The position numbers and the translations under genes were made by a program. Of a DNA stretch of 15,166 nt, positions 1-6,741 are shown piece after piece. This DNA comes from Myxococcales bacterium (GTDB taxonomy: Bacteria; Myxococcota; Polyangia; Polyangiales; Polyangiaceae): the NCBI GenBank assembly GCA_020430865.1, contig JAGQIY010000593.1, positions 1 through 15,166 on the forward strand, given 5' to 3'. The notes beneath the pieces are model-generated. The model saw nothing but the letters and a program-made list of their open reading frames with translations. It made no database searches and had not been told where the DNA came from. How positions within the stretch are numbered: position 1 is the stretch's first letter; each line of letters opens with the position of its first letter.

Positions 1-360
1 CCAGAGGATCTCCCCCCAGACCAGGTGCGGCAACTCCACCTGCGTGGCCAGGATGCCATCCCAGGTCTTCTGGTAGAACATGCGCACGTAGGCGGAGTAC
101 AGCGACTCATAGAAGGGCGTGCCAAAGGCGGTATACGCAATCAGTCCCGGGGCCACGTAGGTCGCGTAGGAAATCGTTGCCCCGCGGTAATTTAGATCCC
201 CGACGTAGCCGCGCAGGCCGAGGCCGAAGGCCAGGAAGAAGACCACGGGCTCCATGGCCGGGGGGAAGAACGCCGTGCGCCAGTTGCGCAAGTAGACCAG
301 CGCGTTGCGCCGCAGCACGGCTAGGGAACGCCAGTCCAGGACCTCGAGCCAGTACCTCAC
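1..360 (-). CDS. ABC-2 type transporter permease, NodJ-like (partial, cut by left window edge)
   Basis: This is the N-terminal 120 residues of an inner-membrane permease; the rest lies beyond position 1. It should pair with the ATPase encoded just upstream to export an unknown substrate. The start is GTG at 360, which overlaps the ATPase stop in the tetranucleotide GTGA, so translation is probably coupled. The first residues are a cytoplasmic stretch with many Arg (ending near VYLRNWRTAFF). A hydrophobic segment with FFLAFGLGLRGYVG (about residues 40-55) follows, then a second around YVAPGLIAYTAF. The stretch from FYESLYSAYVRM through QKTWDGIL to LVWGEILW matches the layout I know from NodJ/ABC-2 permeases, where an EALYGAFSRM-like helix precedes QRTWDAIL. 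Family membership is well supported. The substrate is not visible in the sequence, and nodulation-factor export should not be assumed. Confidence 0.85.
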   Translation of the reverse strand, partial: MRYWLEVLDWRSLAVLRRNALVYLRNWRTAFFPPAMEPVVFFLAFGLGLRGYVGDLNYRGATISYATYVAPGLIAYTAFGTPFYESLYSAYVRMFYQKTWDGILATQVELPHLVWGEILW

Positions 361-1280
361 GACCTGCCTCCGCTGCCTCGCGCAAGCTCGAGGAAGAGGT
401 CGTCCAGGTTCGGAGGACGCACCGTGAGACGCACGTCGGGGAGGCGTTCGCTGATGTCGGCTAATTGCCGCGCGGTAACTGGCGCGAGGACGTCGCCCAG
501 TACCTTGTGTGTCGGTAGGTCCATCTCCTGCAGCAGCTCGAGCACGCGCGCGCGCTCCGGGAGGTCGCTGCGTAGCGTCAGTACGTGCTCGCCCAGCAGA
601 CTTCCCAGCACCTCGTGGGGCAGTCCCCTCGCGGCGACACGGCCCTCCCGGAGCACCACCAGCTCGTCGCTAAGTCGTTCGGCTTCATCCATGTAGTGCG
701 TCGTCAGGATGACTCCCATTCCCGCTCTGCGCAGCTGGTCCACCAGCTCCCACACCGCCACGCGCGCGGCTGGATCCAGCCCCGTGGTCGGCTCGTCCAG
801 GAACAGGATCCTCGGGTGATGCACGATGCTGCGGGCGATCAGTAGCCGCTGCTTGTAGCCGCCGCTCAGGGCATGGGGAGACGCATCGCGATACTGGACC
901 AGATCGAACTGCTCGAGGAGCTGCTCCACGCGCTGCTTCACTCTGGGCACCCGGGGGTTGAAGTACCCGGCGTAGACCTTCAAGTTCTGTTCCACGCTGA
1001 AGTCGTAGTCCAGCGTGTCGTCCTGGGTGCAGACTCCGATGATGCGCTTGAGCGCCGTGCGTTCCGCGCGGAAGTCCCTCCCCTGATAGCGGATCTCCCC
1101 AGCGTCAGGCTCGATGAAGCCGTAGAGCATGCGAAGGGTGGTGGTCTTCCCGGCACCGTTGGGCCCGAGCAGGCCCAGAACGGAGCCCGCCTCGCAGACG
1201 AGTTCCAGCTGGCTGACGACCTGTCGATCGCCGTAGGACTTGGTCAGGCCTCGGGTCTCGAGTAGAGGAGCCTCAGTCAA
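357..1280 (-). CDS. ABC transporter ATP-binding protein, NodI/DrrA-type exporter family
   Basis: This is a 307-residue cytoplasmic ATPase that should drive the permease encoded directly downstream. All nucleotide-binding motifs are intact: Walker A GPNGAGKT (39-46), Q-loop with TQDD (85-88), signature LSGGYKQR (138-145), Walker B ILFLDEP (158-164), D-loop GLDP (167-170) and switch His in TTHYMDEA (His195). The last 90 residues form the accessory C-terminal domain usual for single-domain NodI/DrrA-like ATPases. The start is TTG at 1280. It is the only reasonable choice because an in-frame TAA lies two codons upstream, and it overlaps the stop of the preceding gene as TTGA. The 3' end overlaps the permease start as GTGA. 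The gene is the middle member of a tightly coupled exporter operon. Substrate unknown. Confidence 0.93.
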   Translation of the reverse strand: MTEAPLLETRGLTKSYGDRQVVSQLELVCEAGSVLGLLGPNGAGKTTTLRMLYGFIEPDAGEIRYQGRDFRAERTALKRIIGVCTQDDTLDYDFSVEQNLKVYAGYFNPRVPRVKQRVEQLLEQFDLVQYRDASPHALSGGYKQRLLIARSIVHHPRILFLDEPTTGLDPAARVAVWELVDQLRRAGMGVILTTHYMDEAERLSDELVVLREGRVAARGLPHEVLGSLLGEHVLTLRSDLPERARVLELLQEMDLPTHKVLGDVLAPVTARQLADISERLPDVRLTVRPPNLDDLFLELARGSGGRS

Positions 1281-1744
1281 GAGTTATATCCGTACGGAGT
1301 CAGCTCTGCGTCGATCAGTATGCTCGAGCGGTCCTGCGGGTCGACGACGACCTTGATCTCGCAGCCCGGCTGGATGCGGGGAACCGCGAGCTGATCGATG
1401 ATGGCTTCGGTCAAGCCCTTGTACGTTTCACCCTTGAAGGTCACCTCGAGCTCGAACTGGACGAGGGGGTGGTCGTTGATGCCGCCGCCACGGCTGGAGA
1501 TCTTCAATACCTTCGCGGTGCCTGGCTCCCCCCTGGCCAGGAGCTCGCGCTTCTCCTTGCTCGCCTTGGAGGCTTGGATCGCCTTGAAGGTCAGCCCAAC
1601 CACGACCATTCCGATCATGATGGTTCCACCGATCCCGAGCAGCGTCTGATTGTCCGTCGCGAAGCCGGCGATGACGAACCCCCACGCAAACATGCCCGGG
1701 ATGGTCAGGAGGAAGATCTTGGACTTGTCGACACCCGTCGCCAC
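1277..1744 (-). CDS. Small DUF3592-like membrane protein, first gene of the ABC exporter operon
   Basis: A 155-residue protein with two predicted membrane helices (about 10-30 and 36-55), a short charged linker (KASKEKRELLARG) and a soluble beta-rich domain (about 70-150). The pattern of ARGEPGTAKVL, then PLVQFELEVTFKG, then PGCEIKVVVDPQD resembles DUF3592-type domains, which have no assigned activity. I prefer GTG at 1744 over the longer TTG at 1756. A TTGACT box, a 17-nt spacer and a TTGAGT box lie directly upstream, and the second box covers the TTG codon itself, so the mRNA probably begins at or near the GTG. The stop overlaps the ATPase start by 4 nt, which suggests a role in the exporter, perhaps as an accessory or assembly subunit. 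That role is an inference from position only. Confidence 0.8.
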   Translation of the reverse strand: MATGVDKSKIFLLTIPGMFAWGFVIAGFATDNQTLLGIGGTIMIGMVVVGLTFKAIQASKASKEKRELLARGEPGTAKVLKISSRGGGINDHPLVQFELEVTFKGETYKGLTEAIIDQLAVPRIQPGCEIKVVVDPQDRSSILIDAELTPYGYNS

Positions 1745-1779
1745 GCTCGAACTCAACTCGTGCGGCTGAGCCGAGTCAA
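1745..1779 (-). promoter_or_regulatory. Predicted sigma70-like promoter of the ABC exporter operon, leaderless
   Basis: Reading the minus strand, TTGACT (1779-1774) is followed by 17 nt, TTGAGT (1756-1751), then 6 nt and GTG (1744-1742). The -35 box matches TTGACA at 5 of 6 positions; the -10 box is weak (3 of 6 against TATAAT). The spacing is the same as at the clearer promoter of the gene starting at 9024, which supports the call. Confidence 0.5.
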
Positions 1780-1894
1780 GAACAACGACGGATCGGTTCG
1801 GGGCCTGAGGTGAATCTCGGGAAGGCGGGCTGGGTCTGGCGGGGTGGCCGTTCGCCGAACGTCGCTGGGTCGACGGCGGCGGTTCCTCGAGGCA

Positions 1895-1909
1895 CTCGAC
1901 CTCGTCGAG
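1895..1909. terminator. Hairpin in the 1757-1983 gap, possible terminator without a T-tract
   Basis: CTCGAC and GTCGAG form a perfect 6-bp stem around a 3-nt CTC loop, about 75 nt past the stop of the lipoprotein gene that ends at 1984. No T run follows on either strand, so a canonical intrinsic terminator is not supported. A 9-bp direct repeat (TCGAGGCAC at 1887 and 1905) flanks part of it. The rest of the gap holds only the downstream operon's promoter. Confidence 0.25.
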
Positions 1910-1983
1910 GCACGCGTCGCAGGAGCCGACGGAGCGGCGCCCTGGGCTAGCGCGGTCGCCGCTTCACCGGGGAACGCCGCACG

Positions 1984-3270
1984 TCACTGCGCGGGCTTGA
2001 CCGCTCCGAGCTTCTTCAGGCTGAGCTTCAGCGCCGGGAACGGCACCTGGCAACTGGCATCGAGCGGCACCGGAGTGCCGTCCCTGTCACGCACGGGCAG
2101 CTTGACGAAGAAGCGGAGCCCGGCACTGGTCAGCTCGAACTGGCTGAGGTCCGACAGGCTGAACTTGACCGGAGGTCGCAACGGTCTCGCGCCACGCCGC
2201 GCGCCGTAGTCCTTGGCGCAGGCTCGGGCCACCCGCTGCTCGAAGGCCCCGCCCACGGTGCGCTTCAGCGCGGCGGCGTCGAGCTCCGCGCCGCTCGCGA
2301 CCGAGTAGTTCAACCGCAGCCGCACGTCTGTGATGTTCTCTGCGCAGCGCAGGCTGATCACTTCGGGCGTGTTGAGCAGCACCGTGCACTCCCGCAGATC
2401 GTATCCGGAGCTGGCGGCCTGGTCGAAGCCATGCAGGCGTTCGTTGATGGTGGCGACCAGCTCTTGCTGAGTCTGCAGACGGCCCATCACCCGCCCCGAC
2501 TCCCAGCCGAGGGGCTCGGAGGTCGCCGTGTCCGGGGCCGGCGCGCGCGCGGCGAACCCCGCGCGATACGCCAGCGGACCGCAGCCCACCCAGGCGGCGT
2601 GTTCGAGATAGTCGATGGAGCAGCTGGACTGCATCATCGGTGCCAGCCCGAACACGAAGTCGAGGGATTTCGCGCCAAGGCGCACCATGTCGGCGCCGGG
2701 AGGCGTCGAGACCTTGCAGGCCCCTTCGAGCACGCCACTGAGCCCTCCCGCGCCAGGCAGCAGGCTCTCGAGCGTCAGGGGTTCGAAGCTCTTGCCGTTC
2801 CACTCGAAGACATGGCTCTCCATACCGCCAGGGCGAGCGGCTCCGTCGGCGCTGGTCGCGATCAAGTAGCAGCGCAGCGCGAACAGGCGGCCGTCGTTGT
2901 GCCCGACGCTGCAGGCGGCGTCCGGCCGCGCGTCGAGTCGGTCCAGATGTTTCCGTATAGTAATGAGCCTGGGGTCTCGCGGGCTGTCGAGCAGGTGTGT
3001 CTCCTGTTCGAAGCTCAAAGGTGCGGTGGTTGGGACAGCCTCACAGGCCGGCGGGGGTGGACGGCCGACTTCTGTGCTGTCGGGAGCCTTCCTGGCGCTC
3101 GCCAGGACGCTTGGCACGACGGGCGTGGCAGCCGGTCCCGGTTCGTTGCCAGGTGCAGCAGGCGGCGCGGCCGGGGCGGCGCCAGGCGACGCAGGGTTCG
3201 CGCAGGCCCAGCTGAGGCAGAGACCCAGACTCGATGCGGTGAGGAGGGGGAGGGAGACACGACGCGTCAT
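1984..3270 (-). CDS. Putative lipoprotein with RsiV/DUF3298-like C-terminal features
   Basis: A 428-residue exported protein. The preferred start is ATG at 3270: it gives MTRR, a hydrophobic stretch and a cysteine at residue 23 (LSWAC, a non-ideal lipobox), followed by a long Ala/Pro-rich linker to about residue 80. The open frame extends 35 codons further upstream, but that extension is Arg/Pro-rich and has no signal. The mature part has two similar halves (about 120-230 and 290-415). Each combines a Cys-containing strand, a helix-like stretch, a strand such as LDFVFGL or LRFFVKLP, and a closing Cys strand. The second half (FELTSAGLRFFV) resembles the C-terminal beta domain of RsiV/DUF3298 proteins. 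Function unknown. The gene diverges from the PAP2 gene across a 144-nt region. Confidence 0.75.
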   Translation of the reverse strand: MTRRVSLPLLTASSLGLCLSWACANPASPGAAPAAPPAAPGNEPGPAATPVVPSVLASARKAPDSTEVGRPPPPACEAVPTTAPLSFEQETHLLDSPRDPRLITIRKHLDRLDARPDAACSVGHNDGRLFALRCYLIATSADGAARPGGMESHVFEWNGKSFEPLTLESLLPGAGGLSGVLEGACKVSTPPGADMVRLGAKSLDFVFGLAPMMQSSCSIDYLEHAAWVGCGPLAYRAGFAARAPAPDTATSEPLGWESGRVMGRLQTQQELVATINERLHGFDQAASSGYDLRECTVLLNTPEVISLRCAENITDVRLRLNYSVASGAELDAAALKRTVGGAFEQRVARACAKDYGARRGARPLRPPVKFSLSDLSQFELTSAGLRFFVKLPVRDRDGTPVPLDASCQVPFPALKLSLKKLGAVKPAQ

Positions 3271-3402
3271 CGTGATCGTCCGCGGAGGACCGCGCCCATC
3301 CAGTGCCGGCGGCGGTGTGGCACGGCTCACCGCCGAGGCGGTCCAGCCGCGCCTGCCTGGGTTCCTGCTCAGCACTGCTCTGTCCCCCTCTCGCCGCGAC
3401 GC

Positions 3403-3408
3403 TATAAC
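3403..3408 (+). promoter_or_regulatory. Predicted -10 box of the PAP2 gene, leaderless
   Basis: TATAAC matches TATAAT at 5 of 6 positions and sits exactly 6 nt before the GTG at 3415. The -35 candidate at 17-nt spacing, CTGTCC (3380-3385), is weak. The placement predicts transcription starting at or next to the start codon. Confidence 0.5.
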
Positions 3409-3414
3409 CTCTGG

Positions 3415-4128
3415 GTGCCCCAGTCCCCTGAGCCTACCCGAGATCGCTCGACGCTGATCGCGGTCGCGCTGATCGCGGTGCTGCTCGGCTTGTTTGCTTC
3501 CCTCGCCAGCGGCGCCGGATCGGCCGGGCTACTCAGCGGATGGGATGACCGGCTGATCCAGCTCGTCCGGGGACCCGAGCTCGAGTCGCCCGTGGGCCCG
3601 AGCTGGATGCTCGGCGTCCTGCAACAGTTCTCTGCACTCGGCAGCGGACCGGTAGTGGCGCTGCTGACGCTGGTGATCCTGGGCTACCTGCTGGTGATCC
3701 GCCACCCCCGTACGGCGCTGGTCTTCGTGGTGTGCATTCTGGGTGCGGCGTTCACGACCTACTGGCTCAAGGGCGTGTGGCAGCGCCCTCGACCGCTGGC
3801 AATGGAAGCAGCGTTCGCGCTGGATAGCTTCAGCTTCCCGAGTGGCCACTCGCTGATCGCCGCGGCGGTGTACCCGACGCTGGGCGGCCTGCTCACCCGG
3901 GTGATCGCCAGTCGACGGGCGCGGATCTACTGCATGGTAGTGGCCTTGGGGCTCACCTGGTTGATCGGCTTCAGCCGCGTGTACCTCGGCCGCCATTACC
4001 CCACGGATGTGCTCGCCGGGTGGTGCTTGGGCTTGGCCTGGTCCGTCGCTGCGTGGCTCGTCCTGCGTCGTCTTCAGCGTGAGGGAGTCGTGGCCGGTCC
4101 CGGCGAGGACGAGCTGCAGGAGTCATGA
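3415..4128 (+). CDS. PAP2-family membrane phosphatase (lipid phosphate phosphatase type)
   Basis: A 237-residue integral membrane enzyme that should remove phosphate from a lipid phosphate or pyrophosphate, with the active site facing the periplasm. All three PAP2 signature blocks are intact: K119 with six residues then RP at 126-127 (in KGVWQRPRP), PSGH at 142-145, and SR at 187-188 with His194 and Asp198 (SRVYLGRHYPTD). Hydrophobic helices lie near 13-40, 76-96, 100-116, 145-162, 172-186 and 199-217. The start is GTG at 3415. The same frame is open for about 980 nt upstream, but that part is the antisense of the neighbouring lipoprotein gene, and a TATAAC box lies 6 nt before the GTG. Undecaprenyl pyrophosphate or phosphatidic acid phosphatases are both possible; the substrate cannot be told from sequence. 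Confidence 0.92.
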   Translation: MPQSPEPTRDRSTLIAVALIAVLLGLFASLASGAGSAGLLSGWDDRLIQLVRGPELESPVGPSWMLGVLQQFSALGSGPVVALLTLVILGYLLVIRHPRTALVFVVCILGAAFTTYWLKGVWQRPRPLAMEAAFALDSFSFPSGHSLIAAAVYPTLGGLLTRVIASRRARIYCMVVALGLTWLIGFSRVYLGRHYPTDVLAGWCLGLAWSVAAWLVLRRLQREGVVAGPGEDELQES

Positions 4129-4209
4129 CCTCACTCGAGGCGCGGCGAAGTGCGCCCGCGCGTCCGCCAGGCGTCACGAATGCTCTGGGCAAACGCTGTC
4201 CGGGCTGCG

Positions 4210-4215
4210 TAGAGT
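4210..4215 (+). promoter_or_regulatory. Predicted -10 box of the small lipoprotein gene, leaderless
   Basis: TAGAGT (TANNNT class, 4 of 6 matches to TATAAT) ends 7 nt before the ATG at 4223. A weak -35 candidate, TGGGCA (4186-4191), lies 18 nt upstream. No Shine-Dalgarno sequence fits this ATG. Confidence 0.4.
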
Positions 4216-4222
4216 GCGCGGC

Positions 4223-4672
4223 ATGCGATCCCTTCGCTTCCTGATTGCCGCGAGTCTGTTCGTGCTCCCTCTGGTCTCCGGCTGCTCATCCGACGACTGC
4301 ACCGAACTTGGTTGCAGCGGCCTGCAGTTCGATCTCACCACCAGCTCCGCCGGGAGCGCCGAACCCAAAACCGTGCGGATATGTGAAGAGGACAGGTGCA
4401 GTGAGGTGGTCTTGAAGGCGGTGAGCGATGGCGTGTGGCGCGGCGAGAGCGAACGAGCCCACGTCGAGTGGCGTGAGACGGCCGATGGGGCGACGCTCTC
4501 TGGCTACACTTACGAGCCCCTGCCCGACGTGGAGTCCGCGCTCTGGGGTTTCGAGGTCAGCGCGAGTGACGGCAGCGTGCTCTATGACCAGAAGATCAAC
4601 GTCACCTACGAGCCCATCGAGCTGAACGGACCTGGCTGCGGAGCCTGCACCGGCGGCGTGATCGAGGCCTGA
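4223..4672 (+). CDS. Small putative lipoprotein, unknown function
   Basis: A 149-residue exported protein. Residues 1-20 form a signal (MRSLRF, then a hydrophobic core) ending in the lipobox LVSGC, with Cys21 as the lipid attachment site. The mature part is short and beta-rich, with Cys at 26, 31, 54 and 59 and a C-terminal CGAC pair (139, 142), so several disulfides are likely. The tail around NGPGCGAC resembles small lipoproteins common in myxobacteria, a resemblance I recall and could not check. The ATG at 4223 is chosen because it starts a proper signal peptide; the open frame upstream starts inside the PAP2 gene. The FGE-like gene follows within 25-65 nt on the same strand, so co-transcription is possible, but nothing links the functions. 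Confidence 0.8.
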   Translation: MRSLRFLIAASLFVLPLVSGCSSDDCTELGCSGLQFDLTTSSAGSAEPKTVRICEEDRCSEVVLKAVSDGVWRGESERAHVEWRETADGATLSGYTYEPLPDVESALWGFEVSASDGSVLYDQKINVTYEPIELNGPGCGACTGGVIEA

Positions 4673-4733
4673 CGCGAGAGCGTTTCCCGCTGATTTGTCC
4701 GCAGGGGTCGCGGTCCGGCAGACTGCGGATGCC

Positions 4734-5633
4734 GTGCTCTCCAGTCGCCTGGTCGTCCCGCTGCTGACGGCGCTGTGTCTCTCTGGCGCGGCGCCGCCGG
4801 GCGTTCGGATGAGCCCGAGTTCACAGCGGGACGCGGAGACTGCGCCGATCAGCGCGCCGCCCCCCTCCCCAGCGCGCAGGGAGCGCCCTTGCCCAGCCGA
4901 GATGGTCGAGGTGGGCAGCGCTTTCTGCATCGACCGCTGGGAGATCTCCTTGTTCGAGCACCGGGGCAGCCGCCGAGTGTCGCCGTACTACCACCCGACC
5001 CGTTTCCTCGCCTTGCGAGATCGGAAGGAGTGGGAGAGCAAGCGCGGGCGCGTCGGTCCGTGGAGCGCAAGACAGATCCCGCTACCGGAGCTGCCCGCCT
5101 GGGAGACCGAGGCAGACTTCGATATCCGCGCGGAGTCGCGGCCCGGCGTCGTACCCAACGCCTACCTCGACCTGGCGTCCGCGCGGCGCGCGTGTGAGAA
5201 CGCGGGCAAGCGCCTGTGTCGCCACGGCGAGTGGCTCAAGGCATGTCGTTCCGAGGCGAACACCCGCCACCCGTACGGTGACACGCTGGTGCCCGGAGCC
5301 TGCGACCTGAACGCACCTCAGCATCCTGCGCCGCTGCTCCACGGCGCGAGCGGGCTCGGCCACCGCGATCCGCGGCTGAACCAGGTGGAGTTCCGCGGCG
5401 AGCGCCTGCTGTCTCTCACGGGCTCACACCCCTCGTGCCGCAGCGCCTGGGGTGAGGACGCGGTGATGGACATGGTGGGCGGCCTCGACGAGTGGATCGA
5501 CGACGACTCGGGGGTGTTCCTCGGAGGCTTCTACGCCCGGGAGACGCCCCACGGCTGCCAGGCTCGCATCACCGTGCATCGACCCGACTACTACGACTAC
5601 AGCCTCGGCGCGCGCTGCTGCGAGTCGCTGTAG
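4734..5633 (+). CDS. Secreted FGE/SUMF1-like (formylglycine-generating-enzyme-fold) protein
   Basis: A 299-residue protein from GTG 4734. It has a short signal peptide (MLSSRLVV, then LLTALCLSGA), a Pro-rich linker and an FGE-sulfatase fold domain from about residue 53. Recognisable blocks are AFCIDRWEIS (64-72), ARRACENAGKRLCRHGEW (150-167), YGD (181-183), WGEDAVMDMVGGLDEWIDD (239-257), GGFYA (264-268) and the terminal GARCC (292-296). True FGE enzymes carry two catalytic copper-binding Cys between the GG(S/F) block and the terminal G(F/A)RC block. Here that stretch has a single Cys (275), so formylglycine formation is unlikely, and a binding or other SUMF1-like role fits better. The frame opens at TTG 4695, but that TTG lies in a possible -35 box (TTGTCC, 18 nt, CAGACT), and GTG 4734 gives the better signal peptide. 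The start is moderately certain. Confidence 0.8.
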   Translation: MLSSRLVVPLLTALCLSGAAPPGVRMSPSSQRDAETAPISAPPPSPARRERPCPAEMVEVGSAFCIDRWEISLFEHRGSRRVSPYYHPTRFLALRDRKEWESKRGRVGPWSARQIPLPELPAWETEADFDIRAESRPGVVPNAYLDLASARRACENAGKRLCRHGEWLKACRSEANTRHPYGDTLVPGACDLNAPQHPAPLLHGASGLGHRDPRLNQVEFRGERLLSLTGSHPSCRSAWGEDAVMDMVGGLDEWIDDDSGVFLGGFYARETPHGCQARITVHRPDYYDYSLGARCCESL

Positions 5634-5641
5634 CGCGAGCG

Positions 5642-5654
5642 GTGCTGCGAGCAC
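5642..5654. terminator. Small hairpin after the FGE-like gene
   Basis: GTGCT and AGCAC form a perfect 5-bp stem with a 3-nt loop, 9 nt past the stop of the FGE-like gene. No T-tract follows. It could help end transcription before the separate promoter at 5674-5702, but the evidence is thin. Confidence 0.2.
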
Positions 5655-5673
5655 GGCGGTCCAGAGCCGCGGT

Positions 5674-5702
5674 TTGCATCCGCCGAGGGTGAGGCCGATA
5701 CT
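5674..5702 (+). promoter_or_regulatory. Predicted promoter of the nitroreductase-family gene, leaderless
   Basis: TTGCAT (5674-5679), 17 nt, GATACT (5697-5702), then 6 nt to ATG 5709. The -10 box matches TATAAT at 4 of 6 and the -35 box keeps the TTG core. The spacing is the same as at the promoters before 1744 and 9024. No Shine-Dalgarno sequence is present. Confidence 0.5.
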
Positions 5703-5708
5703 CGCCGC

Positions 5709-6197
5709 ATGCCGGGAACGGTCGACAAGCAGCCGCCGAGCGGGCTCATGCGCGCCCTCCTGCGCGCGCCGATCTGGCTCTACCGCGCCCACCTGGGCTG
5801 GCTCCTGGGGCAGCGCTTCCTGTACCTGCGCCACATCGGTCGCAAGAGCGGTGAGGAGCGGCGCACGGTGATCGAAGTGGTTAAGCACGACACGGCCAGC
5901 GACACCTTCTATGTCGCCTCGGGCTGGGGCGAGTCCTCCAACTGGTTTCGAAACCTGCAGGCGCACCCCGATGTAGAAATTACCGTAGGGAAACGTCAGA
6001 TGACTGTCCACGCCGAGCGTGTGGACCTCGACGAAGCCGCCGAGGTGCTCCACGACTACGGCAAGCGCAACCCCACCGCCTACAGGAAGCTCTCGAAGAT
6101 GTGCACGGGGACCCAGCAGCCCGTGACCTTGGCTGGCGCTCGAGGCTTCGCCGATCGAGTACCCATCGTGCGCTTCACGCCGCGCGCGAACGCCTGA
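5709..6197 (+). CDS. Deazaflavin (F420)-dependent nitroreductase-family protein
   Basis: A 162-residue protein of the Ddn/DUF385 family, whose members form a split beta-barrel that binds coenzyme F420 or a related flavin. The family core is clear: HIGRKSGEERRT (42-53), then FYVASGWGESSNWFRNLQAHPDV (67-89) with the Trp and Asn typical of the family, then ITVGKRQMTV (91-100). The length is normal. The N-terminus contains LMRALLRAPIWLYR, an amphipathic or membrane-facing helix often seen in these proteins. ATG 5709 is the natural start and has a leaderless-type promoter just before it. Substrate and cofactor choice are unknown: family members bind F420, FMN or other ligands. The HipA-like pseudogene begins downstream on the same strand. 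Confidence 0.9.
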   Translation: MPGTVDKQPPSGLMRALLRAPIWLYRAHLGWLLGQRFLYLRHIGRKSGEERRTVIEVVKHDTASDTFYVASGWGESSNWFRNLQAHPDVEITVGKRQMTVHAERVDLDEAAEVLHDYGKRNPTAYRKLSKMCTGTQQPVTLAGARGFADRVPIVRFTPRANA

Positions 6198-6239
6198 TGG
6201 GCCGCTCCCCTCCAGCGGCGTTGCCGGAGTTCGAGGCGG

Positions 6240-6721
6240 GGCGGGTCCGACGCAGGCAAGAACCTCGGGCTGCGCTTCCTGGAGGGAGCCGAAGAGCTGC
6301 CTGCCAATCAGCTCGCGCGCGTCGATGGAGATCGCCGCGCGAGTGCTCTGGCTCGACGCCTGGGCGCTCAACATGGATCGCTCGCTCCGGAACCCGAACC
6401 TGCTTAGCTGGCACGGCCAGCACTGGCTGATCGATCACGGCGCCGCGCTGACCTTCCAGCACGCGGAGTCACCGAGCAGGATCCCCGGCAGACGCGCTAC
6501 GACCTGGAAGGTCACTGTTGGCTTCCCACGCCAAGCAGATGCGCGCCCTGGACGAACAGCTGGCCCGGCGCTTCAGCCTCGAGCGCCGGGGGGACACCGC
6601 CAGGCGCGTGCGCCGCGCCTTCCTGGAGGATGCGTTTCCCCGCGGTGATTACGAGCGCCTGCCCCACGCGTATGCGGCGTTCCTGTGGAAGCGGCTGAAG
6701 GCGCCGCGACCTTGGGTGTGA
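6240..6721 (+). pseudogene. Remnant of a HipA-like kinase (HipA_2-type) gene, frameshifted and N-terminally truncated
   Basis: Four fragments in changing frames line up in order with the C-terminal two thirds of the HipA_2-like family. Fragment A (about 6246-6320) reads DAGKNLGLRFLEGAEELP. Fragment B (about 6325-6467) reads RVLWLDAWALNMDRSLRNPN, then WLIDHGAALTFQH; this is the most diagnostic part, because family members have FDAxxxNxDRxxRNPNLL and WLIDHGAAL. Fragment C (6486-6527) reads TRYDLEGHCWLP. Fragment D (6518-6721) runs from ASHAKQMRALDEQLARRF to the stop after LKAPRPWV. Moving from A to B to C to D needs three frame changes. About 100 N-terminal residues expected for the family are absent, since the nitroreductase-family gene ends at 6197. 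The gene is very unlikely to make an active kinase. Sequencing error is the alternative, but three shifts plus a missing N-terminus favour decay. Confidence 0.8.
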
Positions 6722-6741
6722 GGCGGCGCCTGGGGGAGAAC

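Noticed and set aside
357..1280. Naming the exporter genes nodI/nodJ
   Set aside because: The resemblance is at family level only; there is no nodulation or antibiotic gene context to support a specific name or substrate.
1844..2209. Plus-strand frame beginning in the 1757-1983 gap
   Set aside because: It runs into the antisense of the lipoprotein gene and has no ribosome binding site or family feature; the gap itself looks non-coding.
2431..3414. Long plus-strand extension of the PAP2 reading frame
   Set aside because: It is antisense to the lipoprotein gene, has Arg/Gly-rich low-quality protein, and the PAP2 signal and promoter sit at 3403-3415.
5424..6374. 316-codon minus-strand frame
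   Set aside because: It spans the FGE-like and nitroreductase-family genes, both of which have clear family motifs on the plus strand.
6325..6648. A short active HipA-like toxin
   Set aside because: The fragment lacks the N-terminal ATP-binding part and turns into unrelated sequence after a frame change, so it is treated as a pseudogene.
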